DNA of 32,752 bases. It comes from JAPLDP01 sp964628285 (GTDB lineage: Bacteria > Bacteroidota > Bacteroidia > Bacteroidales > JAGONC01). The notes beneath the pieces are model-generated. The model was given only the letters and a program-made list of their open reading frames with translations. It was not told where the DNA came from and made no database searches. Where the stretch lies: NCBI GenBank assembly GCA_964628285.1, contig CAZVNP010000036.1, positions 1-32,752 of the forward strand, written 5' to 3'. This document shows positions 7,644-14,930 of the stretch, piece after piece. The first letter of the stretch is position 1, and the number at the start of each line of letters is the position of its first letter. Position numbers and translations under genes: made by a program.

Positions 7644-7919
7644 CTAATCACCTCCTCTGAAACGATTTCGCCAACCCATACCTCGTCCTCGTCCGCCCCG
7701 GTCTCGTCCAAAGCCGGAGCCTCTTCCCCGGTCGAAACCTCCTCCCCAACCATAACCAAATCCCCTTCCGGGCAAATTTTCAATAGGTTCTTCATCAGGG
7801 TTTTTATTCTCACTATCAGTCTGACTTTTCAGGTTCGCACCAAAATTGGCACAACGTCCCATTTTTCGTCCTGTCATCGGACCCTGCCCCATGGGGCCTC
7901 TTTTATCCAATCCGGGCAT
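7644..7919 (-). CDS. DUF5320 family Gly/Arg-rich small protein
   Basis: A 91-residue protein. The N-terminus MPGLDKRGPMGQGPMTGRKMG is the hallmark of DUF5320, a short family found beside NifX-like proteins in anaerobes; one cysteine is at residue 23. The C-terminal half is low complexity, rich in Gly, Arg and Phe (RGFGYGWGGGFDRGRG and similar), which often marks nucleic-acid binding or disordered tails. A good Shine-Dalgarno sequence, GGAGGA, stands a few bases before the ATG. It is the first gene of the minus-strand run and is divergent from the DUF134 regulator. Its function is unknown. Confidence 0.85.
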   Translation of the reverse strand: MPGLDKRGPMGQGPMTGRKMGRCANFGANLKSQTDSENKNPDEEPIENLPGRGFGYGWGGGFDRGRGSGFGRDRGGRGRGMGWRNRFRGGD

Positions 7920-7964
7920 AATTTCCTCCGTTTTGAATGGTTAATACTTTATTGAAATACTTTT

Positions 7965-7972
7965 CAAAATTA
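7965..7972 (-). promoter_or_regulatory. Predicted Bacteroidetes -7 box for the DUF5320 operon
   Basis: The minus strand reads TAATTTTG, an exact match to the Bacteroidetes -7 consensus TAnnTTTG. It lies about 45 bases before the DUF5320 start. A matching -33 box is not clear, so this is a moderate prediction. Confidence 0.5.
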
Positions 7973-7980
7973 ATAATAAT

Positions 7981-8014
7981 TTTGAACTTATGTTCATAAT
8001 AATTGCTAATTTTG
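7981..8014 (+). promoter_or_regulatory. Predicted Bacteroidetes promoter for the DUF134 gene, giving a nearly leaderless mRNA
   Basis: A TTTG at 7981-7984 is followed after 22 bases by TAATTTTG at 8007-8014, an exact -7 box. Transcription should begin only a few bases before the ATG at 8022, so the mRNA would have almost no leader. Confidence 0.55.
7988..7999. promoter_or_regulatory. Palindrome TTATG-TT-CATAA, candidate operator between divergent promoters
   Basis: A perfect inverted repeat with 5-base arms and a 2-base centre lies between the two opposed -7 boxes. Such a place suits an operator for the DUF134 DNA-binding protein encoded next to it. Binding is inferred, not shown. Confidence 0.4.
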
Positions 8015-8021
8015 CAAATTC

Positions 8022-8633
8022 ATGCCACGACCAAAAAGAAAACGTTACATAACCCATCCTCCCGTGATGGAGGGCTTCAAGCCCTTTGGCATTCCAATCA
8101 CTGATCTGGAACCGGTGATTTTATTTTTTGAAGAATACGAGGCGATCCGTCTCCTGGATTACATGGGTATGACGCAGGTACAGGCAGCCCGTGAGATGGC
8201 TGTTTCGCGTCCCACCCTGACACGTATCTACGAAAAAGCCCGTCGGTCCATTGCAGAGGCTTTTGTCGATGGGAAAGCTATTTTTATTGAAGGAGGTGAT
8301 TTTCATACCGATGAGTTCTGGTATCGCTGTGAAGACTGTCACAGACTTCTCATCAGCGAAAAAGAAATAGGGTCATGCACGTATTGTGAGTCCGATAACA
8401 TAAGACAATTATCAAAAATACCGGTAAAAATGGATTATCAACGACATCAAAAAGAGATGGGATTTTGTATCTGCCTGCATTGCAACACGAAGGTTCCGCA
8501 TCAGCCGGGAGTGCCTTGCAGGGATACCAGATGCCCGCAATGCGGCAAAAAAATGGTGCGTGAAAACAGTTATCATCATCAGTTATATCTTAAAAAGAAA
8601 GGAGAACAAAATGAAGATCGCAGTTCCGAGTGA
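8022..8633 (+). CDS. DUF134 (UPF0251) DNA-binding protein with C-terminal zinc ribbons
   Basis: A 203-residue protein. Residues 1-90 are a DUF134 domain: MPRPKRKR start, the EEYEAIRLLDYMGMTQVQAAREMAVSRPTLTRIYEKAR helix-turn-helix resembles sigma-factor region 4. The rest holds two cysteine-rich units: CEDC with CTYC near 107-130, and CLHC, then HQPGVPCRDTRCPQCGKKM near 150-180, which look like zinc ribbons. Plain DUF134 proteins are about 100-130 residues, so the tail is an addition that may sense metal or redox state. It is divergent from the DUF5320 operon and probably controls it and itself. The 3' end overlaps the following NifX-like gene by 23 bases. Confidence 0.88.
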   Translation: MPRPKRKRYITHPPVMEGFKPFGIPITDLEPVILFFEEYEAIRLLDYMGMTQVQAAREMAVSRPTLTRIYEKARRSIAEAFVDGKAIFIEGGDFHTDEFWYRCEDCHRLLISEKEIGSCTYCESDNIRQLSKIPVKMDYQRHQKEMGFCICLHCNTKVPHQPGVPCRDTRCPQCGKKMVRENSYHHQLYLKKKGEQNEDRSSE

Positions 8634-9012
8634 TGAAGGGCGCTATTTATCTCAACATTTCGGAAGAACATTGGGATTCAGCATTTTTGAAGTCACCAAC
8701 GGTCAGATTGTCAATCAAATATACAGGCCAAACACATTTACCGGTCATGCCATGGGTCTTCATTATGAACATCAGCATCATGGTGCTGATAATGACGATC
8801 ATACGAGGCATTCACATGGAAGTATATTGTCGGCACTGAACGATTGCGAAATAGTCATCGCCGGCGGTATGGGGCAAAGATTATACATTGATCTTACCGG
8901 TGCCGGGAAAAAAGTGTTTATCACCACTCAACGCGAAACGCGCAAAGCCGTGGAGATGTTTCTGGCCGATGAATTAAGCAGCGACAAGGAAGCGTGCGAG
9001 CATCATGAATGA
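8611..9012 (+). CDS. NifX-like protein with a His/Asp-rich insertion
   Basis: A 133-residue member of the NifX/MTH1175 family. It starts MKIAVPSDEGRYLSQHFGRTLGFSIFEV and keeps the family loop DCEIVIAGGMGQRLYIDLTGAGKKVFIT. Between residues 44 and 67 it carries a His- and Asp-rich stretch (HAMGLHYEHQHHGADNDDHTRH), and it ends CEHHE, both likely metal-binding. The ATG at 8611 is chosen because AAGGAG stands just before it; the longer reading from 8560 lies inside the DUF134 gene. It is co-transcribed with the DUF134 regulator and ends 11 bases from the convergent QmoC-like gene. Role by context: carrier or chaperone of a metal-sulfur centre. Confidence 0.9.
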   Translation: MKIAVPSDEGRYLSQHFGRTLGFSIFEVTNGQIVNQIYRPNTFTGHAMGLHYEHQHHGADNDDHTRHSHGSILSALNDCEIVIAGGMGQRLYIDLTGAGKKVFITTQRETRKAVEMFLADELSSDKEACEHHE

Positions 9013-9023
9013 CGTGCAAACAA

Positions 9024-10184
9024 TTATTTCCCTGAAATCTTCGCTTTGCGGATTAAGTTGAAAAAATAAATAGCAAACGGCCGGTAAGCTAAATGCGACC
9101 ATTTCGAGAACGGAACCTCGATCATCAGCATGGGAAATAAAATCATCAGATGGATGACATAAACATAGTATGTTGCCATTGCCATCCCGTTCACCCTGAA
9201 GATATGTACCAGGATTCCGGTTATAGTGGTTAGGAAAAGCAGGATAAGAAATGTCCAGTCAGTGAAATGGGATGCTTTGGATTTTTCATTATTCTTCCTG
9301 ATTCGCAATACTGAAAAATAAATGATGCCAAACACCAATCCAAAGGTTGCGTAATAACCCAAGATGCGTTGCGGATACCACCATTCATAAATTTTGTCAG
9401 TTTGATACCATTGCAGAAAACCTACAATCATTGTGAATAACAAAACATAGCTCGACATTAACAGGAAATGAACGATCCAGTAATTTAACTTTCCGCTTTT
9501 TAACTTCTTTTTAAGAGAAGGTTGTTCCTTTTCACACGCATAAAATTCGCCTTGGGTGGCAAAATGGAATATCAATTTATAAAGTTCAGAGAAATACACT
9601 TTTAAAGGGATATGTATATCTTTTCTTTTAAGGATAACCCGTCGGTACATATTAAATATATTCGACAGTAAAAAGAAAGAGAGAATGCCGGCCATAATCC
9701 AGTCGCCCAACTCAATGATCTTATTAGAGGCAAATGTGTTCAATTCTACGCCACCCTGTGCGGTCAAATGAGATGTCATTGGGCCGTGAAAAAATATAAA
9801 CAACAGTAATACAATCAATGATAATAATAAAATCGCTGTAATTTCCCAAACTTTAGATGTATAGAACTTTTTTGATAAACCGGTCCAGTCATAGGAGGCA
9901 GTAAGATATCGTCGGGCAGCCATCATCAGTTGAGCGGGATCGGCGTTACGCGGGCATGTTTCTGAGCATTCGCCGCAGTAATAGCACAACCAGGGGTCAA
10001 CAGAAGATTCAAGGTCATCCTTCAATCCCAATAGTCCGAATCGTATGACTTTCCGGGGAAAGGAATTGTCTTCACCTGATAAAGAACATACGGAAGAACA
10101 ATTACCACAATCATAACATGCCGTGAAATGATCGGCGCCGTATTTAGAGATCTCTTCAGCAAATTTCGGTTCCAACTCGCTCAT
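9024..10184 (-). CDS. QmoC-like HdrC-cytochrome b fusion, quinone-linked membrane subunit
   Basis: A 386-residue protein with two parts. Residues 1-100 are an HdrC-like ferredoxin with cysteines at 23, 26, 29, 33 and 67, 70, 73, 77 for two [4Fe-4S] clusters. From about 113 on there are roughly six hydrophobic helices of the HdrE/NarI cytochrome b type, with several His residues in or next to helices (HFATQ, VHFLLM, LVHIF, VIHLM) that could bind two hemes b. This is the architecture of QmoC of sulfate reducers, which passes electrons between the quinone pool and cytoplasmic HdrA-like subunits. Its ATG overlaps the stop of the winged-helix gene (ATGA). It closes the operon. There is no separate HdrB (CCG-domain) gene. 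Confidence 0.88.
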   Translation of the reverse strand: MSELEPKFAEEISKYGADHFTACYDCGNCSSVCSLSGEDNSFPRKVIRFGLLGLKDDLESSVDPWLCYYCGECSETCPRNADPAQLMMAARRYLTASYDWTGLSKKFYTSKVWEITAILLLSLIVLLLFIFFHGPMTSHLTAQGGVELNTFASNKIIELGDWIMAGILSFFLLSNIFNMYRRVILKRKDIHIPLKVYFSELYKLIFHFATQGEFYACEKEQPSLKKKLKSGKLNYWIVHFLLMSSYVLLFTMIVGFLQWYQTDKIYEWWYPQRILGYYATFGLVFGIIYFSVLRIRKNNEKSKASHFTDWTFLILLFLTTITGILVHIFRVNGMAMATYYVYVIHLMILFPMLMIEVPFSKWSHLAYRPFAIYFFNLIRKAKISGK

Positions 10185-10453
10185 TTCTCATTGAGTTTAT
10201 AATAGTAATATTCATCCATGTCATCCGGGTCTCCGGCTTCCACCTCACCAAATTTGCGCATCGTCATGATCACAAAAAGAACCTGGTCGGGAGGCAATCC
10301 TGTTTTCTCAGCCGTTTCGGGTATTGTCGCGGGACCTTCTTTTAGTGCATTCCATACCTGCTTCCTTAATTGCAGATAGTCTTTGTGATTTTGTCGGGCT
10401 TTCTCCGTAACGGTCCGTTTTTGCTTAATGATGTCAATAGTTTTTTGTCCCAT
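10181..10453 (-). CDS. Small winged-helix-like protein of the Hdr/Qmo operon
   Basis: A 90-residue protein. The middle, LKEGPATIPETAEKTGLPPDQVLFVIMTMRKFGEV, reads as a winged helix-turn-helix of the kind that asks whether a locus is on or off; the N-terminal third is a charged helix, and the C-terminus DDMDEYYYYKLNEK is acidic and Tyr-rich. It lies between the large HdrA-like gene and the qmoC-like gene, overlapping the latter by four bases, so it is made together with the complex. It may be an operon regulator or a structural adaptor. Such small proteins next to QmoC-like genes are known to me only as hypothetical. Confidence 0.75.
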   Translation of the reverse strand: MGQKTIDIIKQKRTVTEKARQNHKDYLQLRKQVWNALKEGPATIPETAEKTGLPPDQVLFVIMTMRKFGEVEAGDPDDMDEYYYYKLNEK

Positions 10454-10475
10454 AATAACCGGTTATAAACTATTT

Positions 10476-12425
10476 TTATTCTGCCAGTGCTTCGATCATA
10501 CTGCGTATCTCGGCATTAGAATAACTTTTTATATCGATGGCTTCCTCCGGGCAAACGGGCGTGCACATACCACATCCCTTACAGTTGGATTCCAGTACTC
10601 TTGCCACCGGTCCTTTTTCGGTCTCCACCTTCTCAATGGCATCAATAGGGCATGCATCGCTGCATTTGCCGCACCATGTGCAGATCTCGGAATTCACAAC
10701 TGCTTGTGTGGGCTCTATTTGGACGAAGCCCTTGCTGATCAGGGAGTAAATCTTAGCCACCGCTGCCAGGGATGAGCTTACCGACTCAGGTAAATTTTTA
10801 GGTGCCTGGCAGCATCCTGCTATGACCAAACCATCAATAACTGTTTCCACAGGCCTGAGCTTTGGATGGATCTCGTTATAAAAGCCATCCTTACCAAGCG
10901 GTATTTTAAGGATATCAACCAGTTCCTTATTCAACCGGGGTACCATGCCAGTCACCAATACGATTAAATCCACCTTCATGGTAATAGCCCTGCTGTTTGT
11001 CATGAAGTCATTGATTGTGATCCGGATTTCATTATTATTTTGCTCTACTACAGGAGGGTCATCATCCAAAAATCGCAGGTACCTGTCACCTGCCCTTGAA
11101 GAGTTTTCATACAATATCTCCTGTTTCCCGTATGTGCGTATGCCTCTGTGAAGATGATAGATATAGGGCACACCGAACTTCTCCCTGAGCTGTATGGCAG
11201 TATGAATGGCTGATGTGCAGCAATAACGTGAACAATATTCTTTACCACCCTCTTCCTGACGACTGCCTACACAATAGATGAAAGCAACACGTTTAATTTG
11301 TTTGCTTCTGAACCATAATTCATCCTGGTTCAAAGTTAAAAGCCTTTTTAATTGTTGCAGTGTGACAACTTCCCGGATTTCCTGATAGCCAAATTCTCCT
11401 TTTATCGGTTTGTACGGATCAAATCCGGTTGTCAGAAGGATAGCCCCAACATTGATGTCAATTACTGTATTTTCCTCATCAAGGTCAATGTTGTTGCAAT
11501 GCTTCAAACATTCACCGCAATGTGTACAAGCCTTCATATCGATTGCCGGCCAGGAGGGTAACTGGCCGGGGTGGTTGATATAGAGTGCTTTATGCCGGGT
11601 AAGGCCAAAATCAAAAGCATCCTCTATTTCAACAGGGCAGGCTTCTATCGCTTTTTTGATGGCTTCTGTGTCGTAAGGCCGTCCTACATGTCGCGGCTCT
11701 ATTTTAACCTTGACCAAATAATTGCCGATACTTCCTTTCGATGCAACGACTGCGGCTCCGGTATGCAGAGTGATGTTATTATACCTTATTATCTGATTGT
11801 ATAACCCGGTGATGATCTCCGTACCGGATTGATCCGTCATTGACATATCGTCCCATTGAGCCGTTCTTCCACCAACAAAGTGTTCTTTTTCAATAAGATG
11901 GACATTTACTCCCAGTCTTGCAAGCTCTATTGCAGCTCTCATACCGGCAGCGCCTGCACCGATAATCGCCACATCTTTGCAGGCAGGAATTGACACTGGT
12001 GACAGGGCTTCGGAGAGCCCTGCCCTGGCCACACCCGCACGTATTAGGGAAATCGCTTTATCCGTTGCCTCGTCGGGTCTGTCGGAATGAGCCCATGAAT
12101 CCTGCTCACGGATATTGACCTGGACATAATGGTAACCGTTGAGTCCTCCACGTTCAGTGACGCTCCGGAAGGTGTTAAGATGTAATTTCGGCGAACATGA
12201 GGCCACCACAATAGCATCCAGCGATTCATTCTGTATATCCGCGATCATCTCTTTTTGTGACGCATCGGCACATGCAAACATGATGACCTTTGCCAGGGAT
12301 ACCTCTTCGTCCTGACTTATCACTTCACAGACGTTTCCCACATCCACATAATCAGAGATATTCGATCCGCATTGACAGATGTAAACACCTATTTTTTTTG
12401 CAATATGTCCCTTCTCTTCCGTCAT
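10476..12425 (-). CDS. HdrA-like FAD/iron-sulfur protein (full-length type, QmoB-like)
   Basis: A 649-residue flavoprotein. The N-terminal domain begins KIGVYICQCGSNISDYVDV, typical of HdrA. The FAD-binding GAGAAG is at 156-161. An inserted ferredoxin motif CTHCGECLKHC lies in the middle, the conserved CSRYCC follows in the second half, and two C-terminal [4Fe-4S] motifs, CTWCGKCSDACP and CKGCGMCTPVCP, end the protein. HdrA-type proteins split or merge electron pairs at FAD. I chose the ATG at 12425, two bases after the stop of the preceding gene; an upstream reading to 12509 runs inside that gene. Unlike QmoB it lacks a fused MvhD domain, which is encoded separately at 13771-14175. Confidence 0.9.
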   Translation of the reverse strand: MTEEKGHIAKKIGVYICQCGSNISDYVDVGNVCEVISQDEEVSLAKVIMFACADASQKEMIADIQNESLDAIVVASCSPKLHLNTFRSVTERGGLNGYHYVQVNIREQDSWAHSDRPDEATDKAISLIRAGVARAGLSEALSPVSIPACKDVAIIGAGAAGMRAAIELARLGVNVHLIEKEHFVGGRTAQWDDMSMTDQSGTEIITGLYNQIIRYNNITLHTGAAVVASKGSIGNYLVKVKIEPRHVGRPYDTEAIKKAIEACPVEIEDAFDFGLTRHKALYINHPGQLPSWPAIDMKACTHCGECLKHCNNIDLDEENTVIDINVGAILLTTGFDPYKPIKGEFGYQEIREVVTLQQLKRLLTLNQDELWFRSKQIKRVAFIYCVGSRQEEGGKEYCSRYCCTSAIHTAIQLREKFGVPYIYHLHRGIRTYGKQEILYENSSRAGDRYLRFLDDDPPVVEQNNNEIRITINDFMTNSRAITMKVDLIVLVTGMVPRLNKELVDILKIPLGKDGFYNEIHPKLRPVETVIDGLVIAGCCQAPKNLPESVSSSLAAVAKIYSLISKGFVQIEPTQAVVNSEICTWCGKCSDACPIDAIEKVETEKGPVARVLESNCKGCGMCTPVCPEEAIDIKSYSNAEIRSMIEALAE

Positions 12426-12426
12426 T

Positions 12427-13767
12427 TCAAGATAGTATTGTATTCTGTGATGAATAAGCAGTTTTTTGCTGTTGAATGTAATTGGCCGCCTGGGCCGAAG
12501 CTGCTCCACCGGAGAGAATGGAATCAGGGATATCCATAGGCCCTGTCGTGGTCCCGGCCAGAAACACTCCCGGCAAAGTGGATTTAAAAGGGTCGGTCAT
12601 TTCATCAGGCTGATAATAGAAATTGAAACGGTCTAATATCAAGACCTCGTCAAACACTGCTTCGAAACCGTTATTAGGCAGTATTCCAACCGCCAGGACA
12701 ACCATGTCGTGCCGGGCCTCTTTCACCTTACCTGATGCGATATCTTCATAGCGCAAGAGAAGATCCCCGTTTTCAAGCTCTTTGATACGTCCTACTTTCC
12801 CATTAACAAACTGGACATCCATCATTTCAGCCTGGCGATAAAACTCATTGAATCCTTTGCCGAATGCCCTGATATGGAGGTAATAGATGGTAACATCAGC
12901 CATGGGTAGTGCTCCCAGTACCAATTGAGCCTGTTTGATGGAATACATACAGCATATCTGGGAACAAATGGGATTACCGATGGTGGCATCCCTGGAGCCC
13001 GTGCACAAAATATAAGCGATTTTATCGGGGACTTTACCGTCTCCGGGACGTAACACCGTATTAAAAGGCCTGGTAGGAACAAGCTGACGTTCCATCTGCA
13101 TGGCTGTGATCATATTCTTGAATTTACCACCACCATAACGCGTTATACGGGCAGGTTCGAAAAGCCTGAAGCCGGTCGCGATGATGATGCTTATGGCTTT
13201 GACTTTTCTGGTGATCATTTCCTGGCCGAAGTCAATAGCGCCGGGTGCACAGGTTTTCTCACAAGCACCGCAAAGGATGCAATTCTCAATGTCAATAGCG
13301 GCTACTCTCGGGCTGGCAGTGCTGAAAGGAATGAATACTGCCTTCCGTCCGACGAGACCGTACTGGTATTCATCCTTAACCACCACGGGACAGACATTCT
13401 CGCACGACTGGCATCCCGTACAAAGCAATGGTTCGACATAACGGGGTTTCTGTTCAATAGTTACGGTAAAAGAGCCATCAGCTTCCCGCTCTGTTTTCTG
13501 CACCTCGGTGTTCGTAAGGATGGTTATATTGGGATGACGGGCGGTCTCCGATACCTTGGGTGTGGTGATACAAGCTGAACAATCAAGAGTGGGAAAGACT
13601 TTGCTGAGGTGTATCATCCGCCCGCCTATGGAGAGATCCTTCTCCACGACAAGGACATGGAATCCCATGTTGGCAAGATTGAGTGCCGATTCAATACCCG
13701 CAATGCCACCCCCAATGACGAGGGCATCCGTTTGGTAAAAAGAAGTGTAATCAATATGATCGGTCAT
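12427..13767 (-). CDS. HdrA-like FAD/iron-sulfur protein (short type, QmoA-like)
   Basis: A 446-residue flavoprotein. The FAD motif GGGIAG is at 19-24, followed by the HdrA signature CSAC (Cys63, Cys66) in PTLDCSACITTPK. A ferredoxin domain is inserted with cysteines at 116, 119, 122, 126 and at 163, 166, 169, 173. The second half keeps CSQICCMYSIKQA and ends with the LPGVFLAGTTTGPMDIPDSI FAD-closing motif. In Qmo complexes two such HdrA-like subunits sit in the cytoplasm and feed the membrane subunit. The start is four bases after the MvhD-like stop and the end almost touches the next HdrA gene, so the three are one transcript. Confidence 0.9.
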   Translation of the reverse strand: MTDHIDYTSFYQTDALVIGGGIAGIESALNLANMGFHVLVVEKDLSIGGRMIHLSKVFPTLDCSACITTPKVSETARHPNITILTNTEVQKTEREADGSFTVTIEQKPRYVEPLLCTGCQSCENVCPVVVKDEYQYGLVGRKAVFIPFSTASPRVAAIDIENCILCGACEKTCAPGAIDFGQEMITRKVKAISIIIATGFRLFEPARITRYGGGKFKNMITAMQMERQLVPTRPFNTVLRPGDGKVPDKIAYILCTGSRDATIGNPICSQICCMYSIKQAQLVLGALPMADVTIYYLHIRAFGKGFNEFYRQAEMMDVQFVNGKVGRIKELENGDLLLRYEDIASGKVKEARHDMVVLAVGILPNNGFEAVFDEVLILDRFNFYYQPDEMTDPFKSTLPGVFLAGTTTGPMDIPDSILSGGAASAQAANYIQQQKTAYSSQNTILS

Positions 13768-13770
13768 AAT

Positions 13771-14175
13771 TTAAGGCATGTTGATAGTGTCGCCGGCCAG
13801 TTCACCAGCAAACAGCTTCATCTGTTTGACAAACAGCTCGGCGCAAACCGAGCAGACAGCTGCCATTTTCAGCCGTGCCGTAGGAATTCCTTTATCTCTC
13901 ATCAGGGTATGCGTCATGGAAACAATTTGGGCTGTTTTTTCTATGCACGTCTCGCCATAGGGGCAGTCGGAACCGTCGGCGGCAATGAAAACACCGGCGA
14001 AACCGCATGCAAAGGCATGCATGATCCACTGCGGCCGCACGGCACTGGAGCAGGGCACAATAATGGTCCTCACCGACGGCGGATAGTGCAGCTTCATCAG
14101 CCCCGCCAGATCCAACGCAGGATCTGAGATCTTCTCCGTCGAAAAAACAAGAATCTTTAGAAGGTCTTGTCCCAT
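13771..14175 (-). CDS. MvhD-like hydrogenase iron-sulfur subunit (FlpD family)
   Basis: A 134-residue protein of the MvhD/FlpD family, which carries one [2Fe-2S] cluster and hands electrons to HdrA. Family marks are VPCSSAVRPQWIMHAFACGFAGVFIA, GSDCPYGETC and the late AAVCSVCAELF; five or more cysteines fit the usual ligand set. In methanogens it links hydrogenase or formate dehydrogenase to HdrA; in sulfate reducers the domain is fused to the end of QmoB. Here it stands alone just upstream of the two HdrA-like genes. No hydrogenase or formate dehydrogenase gene lies in the window. Confidence 0.88.
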   Translation of the reverse strand: MGQDLLKILVFSTEKISDPALDLAGLMKLHYPPSVRTIIVPCSSAVRPQWIMHAFACGFAGVFIAADGSDCPYGETCIEKTAQIVSMTHTLMRDKGIPTARLKMAAVCSVCAELFVKQMKLFAGELAGDTINMP

Positions 14176-14190
14176 GTCGGAGGGCTCTCC

Positions 14191-14439
14191 CTATTTCTTG
14201 ATATACAATCTGAAATAGCCGTCTTCCAGGATATCACCGAGATATTCAAAACCCTTTTTGACGGCCCATTTAGGCACATCTCTTTTGGTTCCGGGGTCGG
14301 AGGATAACACTTCGATGATCTCACCGGATTTCATCTCCCCTATGGCTTTCTTTGTCGCCATTAGGGGACCAGGACAAGCGGAGCCTCTGGCATCTACCAC
14401 TTTATCCGTTTTCAGATTTTTTAATTCTTCCGTTGTCAT
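14191..14439 (-). CDS. TusA-like sulfur-carrier protein
   Basis: An 82-residue protein of the TusA/SirA family. The persulfide-forming cysteine sits in the CPGP motif (ARGSACPGPLMATKKAI), and the later SSDPGTKRDVPKWAVKKGFEYLG is typical. TusA proteins carry sulfane sulfur between enzymes, for tRNA thiolation or for dissimilatory sulfur metabolism. Here it is the second gene of the Hdr/Qmo-like operon, 16 bases after the DsrE-like gene, so a role in sulfur transfer to or from this redox complex is more likely than tRNA modification. That is an inference from gene order. Confidence 0.92.
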   Translation of the reverse strand: MTTEELKNLKTDKVVDARGSACPGPLMATKKAIGEMKSGEIIEVLSSDPGTKRDVPKWAVKKGFEYLGDILEDGYFRLYIKK

Positions 14440-14455
14440 AATCCCAAAGTTTAAA

Positions 14456-14872
14456 TTAAATAAATAAGTTCACATCGGCTGTTTGGGCTGAGGCGACATA
14501 TTCGGCGATGCCGCAAATATCGTCGGCCAGCTCGTTGAAATCGCCCAGAGTTAAACCGTTCCATACTTTACCCGCCAGTCCGCAGATATATATCTTGACG
14601 TTGCCCATCTCCTTGGCCTGCTGGAAGTATTCCATCCATGTCGGTATCTTCAGTTGCTGCAAGGAAGCCAGGAATTCCTCCTTTTTATCGGCCAGCTCGG
14701 CCATGTGATCCGTTTTGCCGACATTTTCCTTCTTGAATGCATTGGCACCCATAAGCAACACAAAGATTTCGACATCCATGTCATCGGCCACCGCCCCGTT
14801 GATGATCACACCCGTGGCGGTCAGCTTGTCAAAGCTCCCGGTGTAGAGAGCGATTGTCATTTTCTTAGCCAT
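14456..14872 (-). CDS. DsrE-like sulfurtransferase protein
   Basis: A 138-residue DsrE/DsrF family protein. It starts MAKKMTIALYTGSFDKLTATGVIINGAV, has the middle strand VEIFVLLMGANAFKK, and a cysteine in KIYICGLAGKVWNG at the place where DsrE-type proteins bear their persulfide; a second cysteine is in DDICGIAEYV. I start it at 14872; the reading upstream to 14944 runs through the regulatory region. It is the first gene of the operon and probably a partner of the TusA-like protein that follows. DsrE-type proteins are sulfur carriers in sulfur oxidisers; some are only structural, so the direction of transfer is open. Confidence 0.85.
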   Translation of the reverse strand: MAKKMTIALYTGSFDKLTATGVIINGAVADDMDVEIFVLLMGANAFKKENVGKTDHMAELADKKEEFLASLQQLKIPTWMEYFQQAKEMGNVKIYICGLAGKVWNGLTLGDFNELADDICGIAEYVASAQTADVNLFI

Positions 14873-14903
14873 AATGATTAATTTTGTGGTTTTTAACTGT
14901 GGG

Positions 14904-14930
14904 CAAAGATAACTGTGAAAAAATTCACAA
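14904..14930 (-). promoter_or_regulatory. Predicted promoter of the DsrE-TusA-Hdr/Qmo operon
   Basis: On the minus strand an exact -7 box TATCTTTG lies at 14911-14904. A weak TTG at 14930-14928 stands 16 bases upstream of it, rather short spacing. The region between is filled by the TGTGA-N6-TCACA palindrome, so a bound regulator would touch the core promoter. Confidence 0.5.
14914..14929. promoter_or_regulatory. Crp/Fnr-type palindromic site TGTGA-N6-TCACA
   Basis: The 16-base sequence TGTGAAAAAATTCACA matches the classic Crp consensus exactly and has 6-base perfect arms. It lies in the 164-base gap between the DsrE operon and the divergent Crp/Fnr gene, so that regulator is the first candidate to bind. 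The position over the operon's core promoter suggests repression of that side; activation of the other side is possible. Confidence 0.65.

Noticed and set aside
7616..7813. Acidic 65-residue reading frame on the minus strand
   Set aside because: It lies within the DUF5320 gene in another frame; its Glu-rich sequence is the frame shadow of the Gly/Arg-rich repeat.
4266..9012. Nitrogen fixation locus
   Set aside because: NifX- and NifU-like proteins occur, but no nifHDK, nifB or nifEN genes are present; the set fits a different metal-cluster system.
9024..14175. Methanogen-type heterodisulfide reductase
   Set aside because: There is no HdrB, and the membrane subunit is a QmoC-like HdrC-cytochrome b fusion; the organism looks like a Bacteroidete.
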